Positions 8,092-17,746 of a stretch of DNA of 64,000 nucleotides are shown piece by piece. The translations under genes and the position numbers were made by a program. Position 1 is the first letter of the stretch; each line of letters opens with the position of its first letter. This DNA comes from Candidatus Accumulibacter appositus (lineage in GTDB: Bacteria; Pseudomonadota; Gammaproteobacteria; Burkholderiales; Rhodocyclaceae). The DNA is taken from positions 24,576-88,575 of the forward strand of contig JEMX01000002.1 of assembly GCA_000585055.1 (NCBI GenBank), read 5' to 3'. The notes under the pieces are model-generated. The model saw nothing but the letters and a program-made list of their open reading frames with translations, was not told where the DNA came from and searched no databases.

Positions 8092-9011
8092 GCGCGATCT
8101 CCCGTGCGCTCGCCAAAGAGACCCGAAGGGCGAAACATCAGGACCACGATCAGGACGATGAAGGCGAAGATATCCTGGTAGTGGCTGCCAAGGAAGTCAC
8201 CGGTCAGCTGACCGATGTAGCCCGCGCCAAGCGCCTCGATGACGCCGAGCAGAATACCCCCGGCCATGGCCCCGGCGAGGTTGCCGATGCCGCCCAGAAC
8301 AGCCGCCGTAAAGGCCTTCAGACCGAGCATGAAGCCCATCTGATAATGCGCGATCTCGTAATACGAACCGACCATACAGCCGGCGACCGCACCCAGCGCC
8401 GAACCGATGACGAAGGCCATGGCGATGACGCGATTGATATCGACGCCCATCAGCGACGCGACCTGCGGATTCTGCGCCGTGGCGCGCATGGCCATGCCAA
8501 GGCGGGTGCGGTGAACAAGGTAAATCAGCCCGGACATCACCAACGCGGCGAGGGTGACGATTGCCACCTGCACGTTGGTGAAGGTCGCCCCACCGACGGT
8601 GAAGATGTGCTTTTCGATCATCGGCGGAAAAGTGATGTAGTTGCGGCCCCAGATGATCATGGCCACGTTCTGCAGGACCATCGACATGCCGATGGCGGTG
8701 ATCAGTGGCGTCAGCCGCGGCGCACCGCGCAGCGGGCGATAGGCGACTCGTTCCAGGGACCAGCCGAGCGCCATGCACACCAGCACCGAAATCAGCAGGC
8801 CAATGCCGAGGATCATTAGCGGCGGCATGCCGGAACCGGCGAGCGAAACTATGACCGTGAAAGCGACCATCGTCCCGATCATCACCACCTCGCCGTGGGC
8901 GAAGTTGATCAGGCCGATGATGCCGTAGACCATCGTGTAACCGAGAGCGACAAGCGCGTAGACCGCGCCGAGAGTAAGGCCGTTGATCAGCTGCTGAAGG
9001 AGAGTGTCCAT
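8088..9011 (-). CDS. livH: Branched-chain amino acid ABC transporter permease LivH
   Basis: A 307-residue permease starting QQLINGLTLGAVYALVALGYTMVYGIIGLINFAHGE, here abbreviated to the diagnostic LINGLTLGAVYALVALGYTM block at residues 8-27. The EAA-like loop GMAMRATAQNPQVASLMGVD (about residues 191-210) docks on the LivG/LivF ATPases. It is the first gene of the HMGF block and lies 162 bases downstream of the binding-protein gene. The spacer between them contains a strong hairpin that may lower expression of the membrane components relative to livK. Confidence 0.95.
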   Translation of the reverse strand: MDTLLQQLINGLTLGAVYALVALGYTMVYGIIGLINFAHGEVVMIGTMVAFTVIVSLAGSGMPPLMILGIGLLISVLVCMALGWSLERVAYRPLRGAPRLTPLITAIGMSMVLQNVAMIIWGRNYITFPPMIEKHIFTVGGATFTNVQVAIVTLAALVMSGLIYLVHRTRLGMAMRATAQNPQVASLMGVDINRVIAMAFVIGSALGAVAGCMVGSYYEIAHYQMGFMLGLKAFTAAVLGGIGNLAGAMAGGILLGVIEALGAGYIGQLTGDFLGSHYQDIFAFIVLIVVLMFRPSGLFGERTGDRA

Positions 9012-9127
9012 GGTCGAGCTTTCCGCAACAAGGTGCGTGTGGCGAACCGCAGGTTCCGACTCATGGCGCCAGGAATCGGGCGTGCGGGCGCAAGGCCCGG
9101 CTCATGCTGAGCGGATGCAGGTAAGCG

Positions 9128-9156
9128 CGGGGACGGCAGCAGAGCTGTCGTCCCCG
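9128..9156 (-). promoter_or_regulatory. Intercistronic hairpin between livK and livH
   Basis: A 12-base-pair dyad with one G-U pair: CGGGGACGGCAG at 9128-9139 pairs with CTGTCGTCCCCG at 9145-9156 around a 5-base loop. No U-tract follows on the minus strand. It is therefore better read as an mRNA-stabilising or attenuating element than a full terminator. Its position fits the common pattern in which the binding protein is made in excess of the permease and ATPases. Confidence 0.5.
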
Positions 9157-9173
9157 AGGTGCCGGTTGCCGGT

Positions 9174-10415
9174 TTACTGCTTGGCTTCCGTAGCCGGAGC
9201 AGCCGCAGGTGCAGCGGCAGGCATGGCGCCGCCTTCACTCTTCAGAGTGACTAGCTTGCCATCCTTGATCTCGAAAACGGTAATTGCGCCGTTCTTGATA
9301 TCGCCTTTTTCGTCGAACTCGACTTTGCCAGTCACCCCGTCGTACGAGGTCTTGCCGACTTCCGGCAGATACTTCACGGGATCGACAGAATTGGCGCGTT
9401 TCATGGCGTCAATCAGGACCATCACGGCGTCGTAGCTGTATGGCGAATAGATCTGGATCTGACCATACTTGCTGGTGAAGTCGGCGAGGAATTTCTGACC
9501 ATTCGGAAGCTTGTCGGCTGGCAGGCCGGCCTGCGTACAAATGACGCCTTCGGACGCATCTCCGGCGAGCTTGATCAGTTCCGGCGAGCAACCACCGTCG
9601 CCAGTGGTGAACTGTGCGGTAATGCCCAGTTCCTTCATCTGCTTAAGCATCGGACCACCGACCGCGTCCATGCCGCCGAGGAAGATCACGTCGGGGTTGG
9701 TGGCCTTGATCTTGGTCAGGATGGCCTTGAAGTCGATGGCCTTGTCGTTGGTGAACTCGCGGGCGACCACTGTCGCGCCATTGGCCTTGGCCGCTTTTTC
9801 GACCTCGTCCGCCAAGCCTTGGCCGTACGCCGTACGGTCGTCAATGATGGCGATGGTCTTGGCGCCCATATCCTTGGCCGCGTAGGTACCGACCACCGAG
9901 CCCTGCTGAATGTCGTTGGCCATCACCCGGAAGGCTGTATTGAAGCCTTGCTGGGTGTACTTCGGATTGGTCGCCGACGGCGAGATCTGTGGCAGGCCAG
10001 CCTGGTTATAGATTGAAGAAGCGGGGATGGTAGTACCCGAATTCAAGTGACCAACAACGCCAGCGACCTTGGCGTCAACCAGCTTCTGCGCAACGACCGT
10101 ACCAGTTTTCGGGTCGGCCTGATCATCCTCACCGAGGAGTTCGAACTTGACCAGCTTGCCGTCGATGGTGATCTTCTGCGCATTGGCGTCGTCGACCGCC
10201 AAACGAGCTCCGTTCTCGTTGTCCTTGCCGAGGTGAGCGATCGGACCGGTCAGTGGCGCGACGTGGCCAATCTTGACAATCACTTCCGCCGGCGCCGGCG
10301 CAGCCGCTGCTGCTGCGGGCGCAGCTGCCTGAGGCTCTTCCTTCTTACCGCAGCCAATCAGCGCTACAGACGCCGCCAAAGCGATAAGTACACCGGGCAT
10401 ACGTAGGTGGTTCAT
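9174..10415 (-). CDS. livK: Branched-chain amino acid ABC transporter substrate-binding lipoprotein
   Basis: A 413-residue periplasmic binding protein of the LivJ/LivK type I fold. The N-terminus has a lipoprotein signal with lipobox LIGC followed by GKKEE, so it is probably tethered to a membrane by the Cys. An Ala/Pro-rich linker precedes the domain, which begins IVKIGHVAPLTGPIAHLGKD. A second Ala/Pro-rich tail ends the protein. It delivers ligand to LivHMGF. The ATG at 10415 is preferred over upstream in-frame starts because GGAG lies nine bases before it. It is the first gene of the operon. The substrate could be another amide or amino acid, since this family is broad. Confidence 0.92.
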   Translation of the reverse strand: MNHLRMPGVLIALAASVALIGCGKKEEPQAAAPAAAAAAPAPAEVIVKIGHVAPLTGPIAHLGKDNENGARLAVDDANAQKITIDGKLVKFELLGEDDQADPKTGTVVAQKLVDAKVAGVVGHLNSGTTIPASSIYNQAGLPQISPSATNPKYTQQGFNTAFRVMANDIQQGSVVGTYAAKDMGAKTIAIIDDRTAYGQGLADEVEKAAKANGATVVAREFTNDKAIDFKAILTKIKATNPDVIFLGGMDAVGGPMLKQMKELGITAQFTTGDGGCSPELIKLAGDASEGVICTQAGLPADKLPNGQKFLADFTSKYGQIQIYSPYSYDAVMVLIDAMKRANSVDPVKYLPEVGKTSYDGVTGKVEFDEKGDIKNGAITVFEIKDGKLVTLKSEGGAMPAAAPAAAPATEAKQ

Positions 10416-10461
10416 AAGTGTCATCTCCGATATTGTGTTTTTAATGGGGTAGCGAACGGGC

Positions 10462-10491
10462 GATTGTCCAAGCACATCAGGAGCTTGTCAA
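10462..10491 (-). promoter_or_regulatory. Possible sigma-70 promoter of the liv operon
   Basis: On the minus strand TTGACA (10486-10491) is followed after 18 bases by ACAATC (10462-10467), about 45 bases upstream of the livK ATG. Just beyond it, ATGCATAT occurs twice (10493-10500 and 10511-10518), 18 bases apart, which could be a regulator site. The -10 element is weak. Confidence 0.35.
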
Positions 10492-10539
10492 CATGCATAT
10501 TGCGGTCGAGATGCATATCAGCTGCTTGGCGGCCGCCGA

Positions 10540-10570
10540 AAAAGAAAACCGGCGCTTGGCCGGTTTTTCT
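10540..10570 (-). terminator. Rho-independent terminator of the cytochrome c gene
   Basis: AAAACCGGC and GCCGGTTTT form a stem around GCTTG. It is followed on the minus strand by a T-rich run, beginning 12 bases beyond the cytochrome stop codon. Confidence 0.85.
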
Positions 10571-10581
10571 TCATGTCGCGA

Positions 10582-10890
10582 TCACTTCAAGCTGAGGATC
10601 CACTTGGCCAGCGTGTTGGCCTCTTCGGGCGTCACCTTGTTCGGCGGCATCGGTACCGGACCCCAGTTACCCTTGCCACCCTTGATGATCTTCTCGGCGA
10701 GCATCGCCTCATCCTTGGCCGTGTACTTGTTGGCCACGTCCTTGTACGACGGACCGACGACCTTCTTGTCGACCTGATGGCAGGTCAGGCAATTCTTGGA
10801 CTTGGCCAGGGCCGCTGCGTCTTCAGCCTGGACGACTCCGGCAGACATCACGCCGGCAGCAGCCAGCAGGCTCAGGTAGATCGCTTTCAT
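10582..10890 (-). CDS. Periplasmic class I cytochrome c (c551/c8 type)
   Basis: A 102-residue precursor with a Sec signal peptide ending near VVQAED. The haem-binding motif CLTCH is at residues 34-38, and the distal Met ligand lies in GPVPMPPN. Length and the WGPVPMPPN loop match small monohaem cytochromes that shuttle electrons between the bc1 complex and terminal oxidases or denitrification reductases. It is flanked by its own promoter and terminator, so it is probably monocistronic. No partner reductase is adjacent, so the electron acceptor cannot be named. Confidence 0.9.
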   Translation of the reverse strand: MKAIYLSLLAAAGVMSAGVVQAEDAAALAKSKNCLTCHQVDKKVVGPSYKDVANKYTAKDEAMLAEKIIKGGKGNWGPVPMPPNKVTPEEANTLAKWILSLK

Positions 10891-10929
10891 ACTCTCACTC
10901 CGTTCAGAAAAATGGTTTGGTACGGCGCG

Positions 10930-10957
10930 ATATTATTTCAGTTTGGCCCGCTTGCAA
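10930..10957 (-). promoter_or_regulatory. Sigma-70-like promoter of the cytochrome c gene
   Basis: On the minus strand TTGCAA (10952-10957) and TAATAT (10930-10935) are separated by 16 bases. They sit about 40 bases upstream of the ATG at 10890. Confidence 0.5.
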
Positions 10958-11065
10958 AGCCTGTTGATTCGCGTTACCCGTGCGGCAAACGTTAGCGCTA
11001 GTAACGCTTCGGCAACACGGATCGTTGACAGCAGCCCGCCCAAACGTTGGCATTGAGCGCCCCGA

Positions 11066-12922
11066 TTAGCGCCTCTTGAGCTGCTCCAGGTCGCGCACCG
11101 CACCGGTCGCCGCCGAGGTCGCCATCAGCGCATAGGCCTGCAAGGCCTTGGAAACCATCCGCTGGCGCGGAGCAGTCGGCTGCCAGGCCGCCTCGCCGCG
11201 ACCATCCATTGCGCCGCGGCGCCTGGCCATTTCAGCATCCCCTATGGCCAGATGAATGCGCCGACCAGGGATGTCGATTTCGATCAGGTCACCCTCTTCG
11301 ACGAGCCCGATCGCGCCGCCTTCAGCGGCCTCCGGCGATGCGTGCCCGATCGATAGACCTGAAGTCCCACCGGAAAAGCGGCCGTCGGTAAGCAGTGCGC
11401 AGGCTTTTCCCAGCCCCTTGGATTTCAGGTAGGAAGTCGGATAGAGCATTTCCTGCATGCCGGGACCGCCCTTCGGCCCTTCGTAACGGATAACCACCAC
11501 CTCACCCGCCTTGACCCGGTCGCCAAGAATCGCCTGCACGGCGTCGTCCTGACTTTCGAACACCCGCGCCTTGCCGGTGAATACCCAGATGCTTTCGTCG
11601 ACGCCTGCGGTTTTCACGATACAACCGTCGCTCGCCAGATTGCCATACAGTACGGCCAGACCACCATCCTGCGAATAGGCATGCTCACGGTTGCGAATGC
11701 AACCGTGGCTGCGATCCACATCGAGCTCCGGATAGCGCCTGCTCTGCGAGAACGCGGTCTGTGTGGGGATGCCGCCGGGCGCCGCGCGGAAAAACTCGAG
11801 CAGCGCCGGATCCTGGTTGCGAATCACGTCCCAGCGGTCGATCGCCTCGCCGAGCGTGCTGGCGTGCACCGTCGGCTGCTGGCGATGGATCAGGCCTGCG
11901 CGGTCGAGTTCGCCGAGAATGGCGAAGATTCCGCCGGCACGGTGCACATCCTCGATATGGAAATCGGGCGTCGCCGGCGCCACCTTGGCCAGGCACGGCA
12001 CCTTGCGCGAGATGCGGTCGATGTCGTCCATGGTGAAATTCACACCGCCCTCCTGCGCCGCCGCCAGAATATGCAGCACGGTGTTGGTCGAGCCACCCAT
12101 CGACACGTCGAGCGTCATCGCATTCTCGAAGGCTTCGAAGCTTCCTATCGCGCGCGGCAATACGGAAGCATCGTCACGCTCATAGTAGCGGCGACACAAT
12201 TCGACGATCTGCCGGCCCGCCTCCAGAAAAAGCCCCTTACGATCGGCGTGCGTGGCGAGAACGGTACCATTGCCGGGGAGTGAAAAGCCGAGCGCCTCGG
12301 TCAGGCAGTTCATCGAGTTGGCGGTAAACATCCCCGAACACGAACCGCAGGTCGGACAGGCCGAGCGCTCGAAGGCGTCGACTTCGTCGTCCGAACAATT
12401 ACTGTCGCCGCCCTTGACCATGGCATCAACCAGGTCGATGGCAATCACCTTGCCGCCCCAATCGACCTTGCCCGCTTCCATCGGGCCACCGGAGACGAAG
12501 ATGGTCGGGATGTTCACCCGCATCGCTGCCATCAGCATCCCTGGAGTGATCTTGTCGCAGTTCGAGATGCAGACCATGGCGTCGGCGCAGTGGCCATTGA
12601 CCATATACTCGACCGAGTCGGCAATCAAGTCGCGCGAGGGCAGCGAATAGAGCATGCCGTCGTGGCCCATGGCGATGCCGTCGTCGATGGCAATGGTGTT
12701 GAATTCCTTGGCGATTCCACCGGCGGCCTCGATCTCGCGCGCCACCAGCTGCCCCATGTCCTTGAGGTGCACGTGACCCGGGACGAACTGGGTAAAGGAA
12801 TTGACGACGGCGATGATCGGCTTGCCGAAGTCGCCATCCTTCATGCCTGTTGCGCGCCACAGGGCGCGGGCACCAGCCATGTTGCGACCGTGGGTCGAGG
12901 TGCGGGAACGATAGTCAGGCAT
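11066..12922 (-). CDS. ilvD: Dihydroxy-acid dehydratase
   Basis: Converts 2,3-dihydroxy-isovalerate and 2,3-dihydroxy-3-methylvalerate to the 2-oxo acids in valine and isoleucine synthesis. The product has 618 residues, close to E. coli IlvD (616). Cluster cysteines appear in [11 protein letters not shown] and [18 protein letters not shown], and the C-terminal substrate region has [18 protein letters not shown]. The open frame continues upstream, but the ATG at 12922 ([12 protein letters not shown]) has GGAG eight bases before it and matches the family start. It is divergent from lgt with an 82-base gap. It is not next to ilvBN or ilvC in this window. Confidence 0.96.
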   Translation of the reverse strand: MPDYRSRTSTHGRNMAGARALWRATGMKDGDFGKPIIAVVNSFTQFVPGHVHLKDMGQLVAREIEAAGGIAKEFNTIAIDDGIAMGHDGMLYSLPSRDLIADSVEYMVNGHCADAMVCISNCDKITPGMLMAAMRVNIPTIFVSGGPMEAGKVDWGGKVIAIDLVDAMVKGGDSNCSDDEVDAFERSACPTCGSCSGMFTANSMNCLTEALGFSLPGNGTVLATHADRKGLFLEAGRQIVELCRRYYERDDASVLPRAIGSFEAFENAMTLDVSMGGSTNTVLHILAAAQEGGVNFTMDDIDRISRKVPCLAKVAPATPDFHIEDVHRAGGIFAILGELDRAGLIHRQQPTVHASTLGEAIDRWDVIRNQDPALLEFFRAAPGGIPTQTAFSQSRRYPELDVDRSHGCIRNREHAYSQDGGLAVLYGNLASDGCIVKTAGVDESIWVFTGKARVFESQDDAVQAILGDRVKAGEVVVIRYEGPKGGPGMQEMLYPTSYLKSKGLGKACALLTDGRFSGGTSGLSIGHASPEAAEGGAIGLVEEGDLIEIDIPGRRIHLAIGDAEMARRRGAMDGRGEAAWQPTAPRQRMVSKALQAYALMATSAATGAVRDLEQLKRR

Positions 12923-13004
12923 TGCCAATCTCCAATCCGGAACGCGCCCGAGGGTGGCGCGATATAATCCGAATTCTATCCGAAAGCCTCCGAGTCCTCG
13001 CACC

Positions 13005-13802
13005 GTGTTGACCCATCCCCAGTTCGACCCCATAGCGCTTTCGCTCGGCCCGCTGAAAGTGCACTGGTACGGGCTGATGTACCTGGCCGCCTTCCTGCAG
13101 TTCTGGTGGCTTGGTCGGCACCGCATCCTGACCCGTCCGCAGCTCTCGGCCAGCGGCTGGACAGTGCGCCAGCTCGATGACCTGCTCTTCTACGGCGTTC
13201 TCGGCGTCATCATCGGCGGCCGCCTGGGCGAGATCCTCTTTTATCAGCCCGGCTACTACCTGCAACATCCGCTGGAAATTCTCGCCGTCTGGCGGGGTGG
13301 CATGTCGTTTCATGGCGGCTTCCTCGGCGTTCTCGTGGCGATGGCCTTGTACGCCCGCAAGGTCGGCAAGACCTGGTTCGAGATCACCGATTTCATTGCT
13401 CCGCTGGTGCCGCTCGGCCTTGCCGCCGGGCGCATCGGCAATTTCATCAACGGCGAGCTGTGGGGCCGGGTGGCCGACCCCGCGCTGCCGTGGGCGATGG
13501 TCTTTCCCTGGGTGGATGACTTGCCGCGCCACCCCTCGCAGCTTTACCAGGCGGGCCTCGAAGGGCTGGCCCTGTTCGTTCTGCTCTGGCTGTACTCGGC
13601 GCGCGCACGACCGCGCGGTGCGGTTTCGGGTGTTTTCCTCATTGGCTACGGCAGCCTGCGCTGGCTCGCCGAGTATTTCCGATCCCCTGATGATGGTATC
13701 CTTGGACTCTCGTTTGGCGTCAGCATGGGGCAATGGTTGTCGCTACCGATGATTCTGTGTGGTCTGCTATTGGTCGTTCTCGCCCATCGCCAACGCAGCT
13801 GA
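13005..13802 (+). CDS. lgt: Prolipoprotein diacylglyceryl transferase
   Basis: Transfers diacylglyceryl from phosphatidylglycerol to the lipobox Cys of prolipoproteins in the inner membrane. The 265-residue protein has about seven membrane segments, HGGFLGV in the second periplasmic region and the Lgt signature [14 protein letters not shown]. The start is taken as GTG at 13005 because [17 protein letters not shown] matches the family N-terminus. The open frame extends further upstream into the ilvD-lgt promoter region, where a TATAAT is seen at 12963-12968. No strong Shine-Dalgarno is visible. Confidence 0.95.
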   Translation: MLTHPQFDPIALSLGPLKVHWYGLMYLAAFLQFWWLGRHRILTRPQLSASGWTVRQLDDLLFYGVLGVIIGGRLGEILFYQPGYYLQHPLEILAVWRGGMSFHGGFLGVLVAMALYARKVGKTWFEITDFIAPLVPLGLAAGRIGNFINGELWGRVADPALPWAMVFPWVDDLPRHPSQLYQAGLEGLALFVLLWLYSARARPRGAVSGVFLIGYGSLRWLAEYFRSPDDGILGLSFGVSMGQWLSLPMILCGLLLVVLAHRQRS

Positions 13803-13841
13803 CTTGGACGCACCGCTTAACACGGGACGGAGGAGATAGGA

Positions 13842-15224
13842 ATGTCGGAGGGCTTCGTTGTCCGGGGACTGCGCCGGGTGCGCAAACTGCTTGAGAGTCC
13901 CGGCCCACTCGAACTGGAGGGCAAACACCTCGGGCGTGTTCGTGACCTGCTGCGGGAATGCGCCAGCGGCGTCGGCGGGGAGGTCTCGGTCCGCCAACGC
14001 GCAGCCCTGCTGGCCGAAACCTACCAGCACCTCAATGACGACGGGCGCACCACCTTCCTGAGCAGCATCGCCAATGACTTCGGTCCCGACCCGAAATGGG
14101 TTGCCAAGGCCCACGCCGACTATCAGGCTGCGATCGGTACCGACCAGCAGTGGACGGCCGAATCGGCCCTGCGTAACGCCATGCGCTCGTCACGCTTGCG
14201 CATCCTCACGCAATTCAACGCCCTGCCGCAGGGCGTCAAGTTCCTGGTTGATCTACGCGCCGATCTGCTGCGCCTGCTGGACAAGGATCCCGCCCTGCGC
14301 TCGCTCGACCGTGAGCTCGAATCACGCCTTAGCGCCTGGTTCGACGTCGGCTTCCTCGAACTGCAGCGCATCACCTGGAACTCGCCGGCCGCACTGCTGG
14401 AGAAGCTTATCGAGTACGAAGCGGTGCACGAAATCCGCTCTTGGAGCGACCTGAAGAATCGGCTCGATTCAGATCGCCGCTGTTACGCGTTCTTTCATCC
14501 GCGCATGCCCATGGAGCCGCTGATCTTTGTCGAGGTCGCCTTGACCGAGCATCTCGCAGACAACGTGCAGGCCCTTCTCGACGAGCATGCACCGGTATTC
14601 GATGCGCAGCGCGCCAATACCGCGATCTTCTATTCGATCTCTAACACCCAACCGGGTCTGCGCGGGGTCTCATTCGGCAATTTCCTGCTCAAGCGGGTGG
14701 TCGACGACCTGAAGCGCGATTACCCGCGCCTGACCAACTTTGCAACGCTTTCGCCGCTGCCCACCTTTCGACGCTGGGCCGAGAACCAGCCGGAAGCCTG
14801 GGCGAAGGCATTTTCCGACGCTGACCTGGCCAAGATCACACGACGACTGCCGTCAGAGATGGCGCCAATTACCAGCGCCAGCGAGCTTGCACCACTGCTT
14901 TCGGCACCAAACTGGGCCGCTGACGACCGACTGTCGAGCAGCCTGCAGAATGGCTTGACACGGCTCGCCGCACGCTACCTACTATTGGCCCGCAAGGACG
15001 ACCAACCGTTCGACCCGGTCGCCCGCTTTCACCTCGGCAATGGCGCACGCATCGAACGCCTCAACTATCTGGCCGACACCTCGTCGCGTGGCAACCAGCA
15101 GTCGTACGGACTGATGGTGAATTATGTCTACGACCCTGATACCATCGAAGAGAATGTCGAAGCGTTTTCCCGCGGTGGCGAGATTGCAGCAGCCACCGCC
15201 ATACGTCGTTCTGCTCGCGACTGA
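13842..15224 (+). CDS. Malonyl-CoA decarboxylase
   Basis: Decarboxylates malonyl-CoA to acetyl-CoA. The 460-residue protein has the family architecture: a helical N-terminal domain to about residue 165, then an acetyltransferase-like catalytic domain. It retains [19 protein letters not shown] and the terminal [12 protein letters not shown]. The catalytic His and Ser regions of the C-terminal domain are both represented. It is a single-polypeptide type rather than the biotin or Mdc complex. It lies 39 bases after lgt and 50 before a VOC protein, so it may be cotranscribed with the latter. It could adjust malonyl-CoA and acetyl-CoA pools. Confidence 0.93.
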   Translation: MSEGFVVRGLRRVRKLLESPGPLELEGKHLGRVRDLLRECASGVGGEVSVRQRAALLAETYQHLNDDGRTTFLSSIANDFGPDPKWVAKAHADYQAAIGTDQQWTAESALRNAMRSSRLRILTQFNALPQGVKFLVDLRADLLRLLDKDPALRSLDRELESRLSAWFDVGFLELQRITWNSPAALLEKLIEYEAVHEIRSWSDLKNRLDSDRRCYAFFHPRMPMEPLIFVEVALTEHLADNVQALLDEHAPVFDAQRANTAIFYSISNTQPGLRGVSFGNFLLKRVVDDLKRDYPRLTNFATLSPLPTFRRWAENQPEAWAKAFSDADLAKITRRLPSEMAPITSASELAPLLSAPNWAADDRLSSSLQNGLTRLAARYLLLARKDDQPFDPVARFHLGNGARIERLNYLADTSSRGNQQSYGLMVNYVYDPDTIEENVEAFSRGGEIAAATAIRRSARD

Positions 15225-15274
15225 GGTCGCGCAGCGAGCGCTTTTTCCCTTTAGCCACAGAGAAAGAACCCCCT

Positions 15275-15751
15275 ATGAGCCAACGTCCCTTCAAAGTCCT
15301 CGGTATCCAGCAAATCGCCATTGGCGCCCCTGACAAGATGAAACTGCGCAAGCTATGGATCGACATGCTTGGCCTGGAAATCACCGGCAATTTCGTCAGC
15401 GAGCGCGAGAACGTCGATGAAGACATCGCCGCGATCGGCTCCGGCCCGTTCAAGGTCGAAGTCGATCTGATGCAACCGGTCGACCCGGAGAAAAAGCCGG
15501 CTGTGCATGTCACGCCGCTCAACCACATCGGCCTGTGGATCGACGACCTGCCGAAGGCGGTCGAATGGCTTTCGGCCAATGGCGTGCGCTTCGCGCCGGG
15601 CGGAATCCGCAAGGGCGCTGCCGGCTTTGACATCACCTTCATGCATCCGAAAGCCAATGATGAATTCCCGATCGGCGGCGAAGGCGTCCTGATTGAGATG
15701 GTCCAGGCCCCCCCCGCAGTCATCGAAGCATTCGCCAAGCTGGCATCCTGA
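15275..15751 (+). CDS. VOC (glyoxalase/methylmalonyl-CoA epimerase-like) family protein
   Basis: A 158-residue vicinal-oxygen-chelate fold protein with two beta-alpha-beta-beta-beta modules. The usual first metal ligand His at the start of module 1 is replaced by Gln (IQQIAIGAP). The second-module ligands look preserved as NHIGLWIDD and [10 protein letters not shown]. It is often annotated as lactoylglutathione lyase, but length and sequence do not prove that activity. Its position after malonyl-CoA decarboxylase suggests an acyl-CoA or small organic acid substrate, which is only an inference. A strong terminator follows 137 bases downstream. Confidence 0.75.
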   Translation: MSQRPFKVLGIQQIAIGAPDKMKLRKLWIDMLGLEITGNFVSERENVDEDIAAIGSGPFKVEVDLMQPVDPEKKPAVHVTPLNHIGLWIDDLPKAVEWLSANGVRFAPGGIRKGAAGFDITFMHPKANDEFPIGGEGVLIEMVQAPPAVIEAFAKLAS

Positions 15752-15887
15752 GCGCCAGGCATCGCCTGGAGCCGGTTGTCCGGCAGTTTGATCGCCGACA
15801 CCGGCCACGCACACGGGCTTTCGCTCAGAGTAAGCAAGCCTGAGCGGAACGCCGGCCTGCTCCCCCGCTACCAAAAAAGCCTCTACG

Positions 15888-15914
15888 AGCGCCAGCCCAG
15901 CTGGCGCTTTTTTT
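15888..15914 (+). terminator. Rho-independent terminator after the VOC gene
   Basis: AGCGCCAG at 15888-15895 pairs with CTGGCGCT at 15901-15908 around a 5-base loop, followed by a run of seven T (15908-15914). Confidence 0.9.
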
Positions 15915-16488
15915 CCCCCCCGCGGTCGACCACAGCAGCACGGCAGCGATTCGGCCCGCGCGGGAAGGCAGGCCATCGGCCGCTGCGCAGCCCCGTCCGA
16001 AGCATTTTCGCCATCAGGAAGGTGTCGGCGACTATGGGCGCCAAACTTTTTTGTAGTTCCGAAATCAAATTGCACGTTTCGTGCACCACAATGTTCATTT
16101 CCGCAGCAAAATGAATGATAATTGCCGACCGCGGCCGTTCAGGCGCAACAAGGAAACGAAGCATGCCAGCAATTCAAGATCGCATTGGATTGTCCAATCT
16201 CCCAAACCGCGAGAACGCCGCCGTCGCTTGGCCCCGCAGCCTCGCCCCAGAGACGGCGCGCGCTACGCGACGAGTGCTGCCAGCATCCCGCGCTGCGTCC
16301 AGGGAGCCTTGAGCTGCTCGGGACAATTGTGGGGGGCGCAATGGCGTCCGCATGCGCTGCCGTCCGCGGTGTTCAGCTTGATCTGGCGTTGTCGGCAAGG
16401 GAAGAAAACCTCCCCATCAACTGCAACGCCCTTGCCAGGACACGCTTTCATCCGCAATCCGCTTTTTAGCCACACCAAGGAGGCATCA
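15915..16488. other. Long leader/intergenic region upstream of ppk2
   Basis: About 570 bases with no convincing gene. A 49-codon frame starting ATG at 16163 has a weak AAGGAAACG before it, but its composition is not protein-like. On the minus strand a 62-codon Cys-containing frame (16263-16451) lies antisense to the ppk2 leader. Both are left as doubtful. A TGCACG/CGTGCA dyad sits at 16071-16085. Confidence 0.4.
16071..16085. promoter_or_regulatory. Palindromic operator-like site upstream of ppk2
   Basis: TGCACG, three T, CGTGCA: a perfect 6-base-arm dyad. About 30 bases downstream is the -10-like TGATAAT (16116-16122). It could be a regulator site for ppk2, but no regulator gene adjoins it and the spacing to the ATG (about 400 bases) is long. 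Confidence 0.3.
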
Positions 16489-17550
16489 ATGAGTGAAGTC
16501 AATACCGAGCAAGCAGAGGTCGTACCCACAAACGAGCAAGCCACAAGCGAAGGCGTAACCGTGGACCAGGCCGCGCCTCCGGCCAAAACCACCGCCAAGG
16601 CTGCCGCAGCGAAGCCGGCTGCGAAAGCGGCCGCAGAAGAACCGAAGAAGGCGCCGGCAAAGGCAAAGGAGGAGAAGGCCGTGAAGACAGCAAAAACGAA
16701 GCCTGCAGCACAGAAGGCAACAGCTGCCACGGCGGCGGCCAAGGACGTGGAAAGCGTTAAGAGCTCGCGCAAGACGCCGCTGAAGACGAAGACCTACGAG
16801 AAAGCGCTGGCCAAGCTGCAGGTCGAACTCGTCAAGCTGCAGGAATGGATCAAGTTCAAGAAGCTGAAAGTCGTCGTCATCTTCGAGGGACGCGACGCGG
16901 CCGGCAAGGGCGGAACGATCAAGCGTATCACCGAAAGCCTCAGCCCGCGGGTCACCCGGGTCGCCGCCCTACCGGCGCCCACCGACCGCGAAACCGGCCA
17001 GTGGTATTTCCAGCGCTACGTGCAGCACCTTCCCGCCGGTGGCGAAATGGTGCTCTTCGATCGCAGCTGGTATAACCGAGCCGGCGTCGAGCGGGTGATG
17101 GGCTTTTGCACCGACGAGGAATACCGCGAGTTTCTGCGCAGTTGCCCGGAATTCGAGCGCATGCTCGTGCGCAGCGGCATCATCCTCATCAAGTACTGGT
17201 TCTCGGTCAGCAACGAGGAGCAGGAGCGCCGCTTTCAGAAGCGCATCTTCCATCCGGAAAAACACTGGAAGCTCAGCCCGATGGACCTGCAATCGCGCGC
17301 CCGCTGGGTCGAATATTCGCGAGCCAAGGACAACATGTTCGCGCACACCGACATCAAGCAGGCGCCATGGTATGTGGTCGACGGCGACGACAAGAAGCGC
17401 GCCCGGCTGAACGTGATCACCCACCTGCTGAACATGATCGACTACGAGGACCTGACACCCGAACCCATCGTCCTGCCGCCCCGGCAGGAGGAAATCGGCT
17501 ACGTACGGCCGCCGATGTCCGATCAAACGTTCATTCCGGAAGTGTACTGA
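16489..17550 (+). CDS. ppk2: Polyphosphate kinase 2 with Lys/Ala-rich N-terminal tail
   Basis: Transfers phosphate between polyphosphate and nucleoside phosphates. The 353-residue protein has a catalytic core from about residue 95. Walker A is in EGRDAAGKGGTIKRI, Walker B is FDRSWYNRAGVERVMGF, and a lid region with basic residues (QERRFQKRIFHPEKHWK) follows. Residues about 1-95 form an unusual tail: an acidic start, then Ala/Lys/Pro repeats (KAAAAKPAAKAAAEEPKK) like histone-H1/AlgP-type tails. The tail is not needed for the kinase fold. The ATG at 16489 follows AAGGAGG with 5-base spacing and outranks in-frame upstream starts. The gene appears monocistronic, with a strong terminator after it. 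Confidence 0.93.
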   Translation: MSEVNTEQAEVVPTNEQATSEGVTVDQAAPPAKTTAKAAAAKPAAKAAAEEPKKAPAKAKEEKAVKTAKTKPAAQKATAATAAAKDVESVKSSRKTPLKTKTYEKALAKLQVELVKLQEWIKFKKLKVVVIFEGRDAAGKGGTIKRITESLSPRVTRVAALPAPTDRETGQWYFQRYVQHLPAGGEMVLFDRSWYNRAGVERVMGFCTDEEYREFLRSCPEFERMLVRSGIILIKYWFSVSNEEQERRFQKRIFHPEKHWKLSPMDLQSRARWVEYSRAKDNMFAHTDIKQAPWYVVDGDDKKRARLNVITHLLNMIDYEDLTPEPIVLPPRQEEIGYVRPPMSDQTFIPEVY

Positions 17551-17651
17551 GGTAGTGAGGTACTGAGCGACTGCCGGCTGGCGTCCTGACGAAGCCGATC
17601 ACGGTCGCCTGGCGCGACGGCTATGCCGCTGCCTGAGCATCGCCGGCCACG

Positions 17652-17686
17652 CAAAACAAACCCCGCCGTCGCGGGGTTTGTTTTTT
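17652..17686. terminator. Bidirectional terminator between ppk2 and the Cache gene
   Basis: AAACAAACCCCGC and GCGGGGTTTGTTT form a 13-pair stem with a 4-base loop, flanked by A and T runs. It serves the two convergent genes. Confidence 0.9.
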
Positions 17687-17746
17687 CACGCCGATCGTGG
17701 CCCCGTGCCAGTGGCAAGCAAGGCCGCAGATCCGGCGGCGAGGAAT

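Noticed and set aside
15275..15751. Calling the VOC gene lactoylglutathione lyase or methylmalonyl-CoA epimerase
   Set aside because: The first metal ligand is altered and context alone does not fix the substrate.
16263..16451. 62-codon Cys-containing minus-strand frame in the ppk2 leader
   Set aside because: Weak ribosome site and unknown family. Kept only as a question in the findings, not called as a gene.
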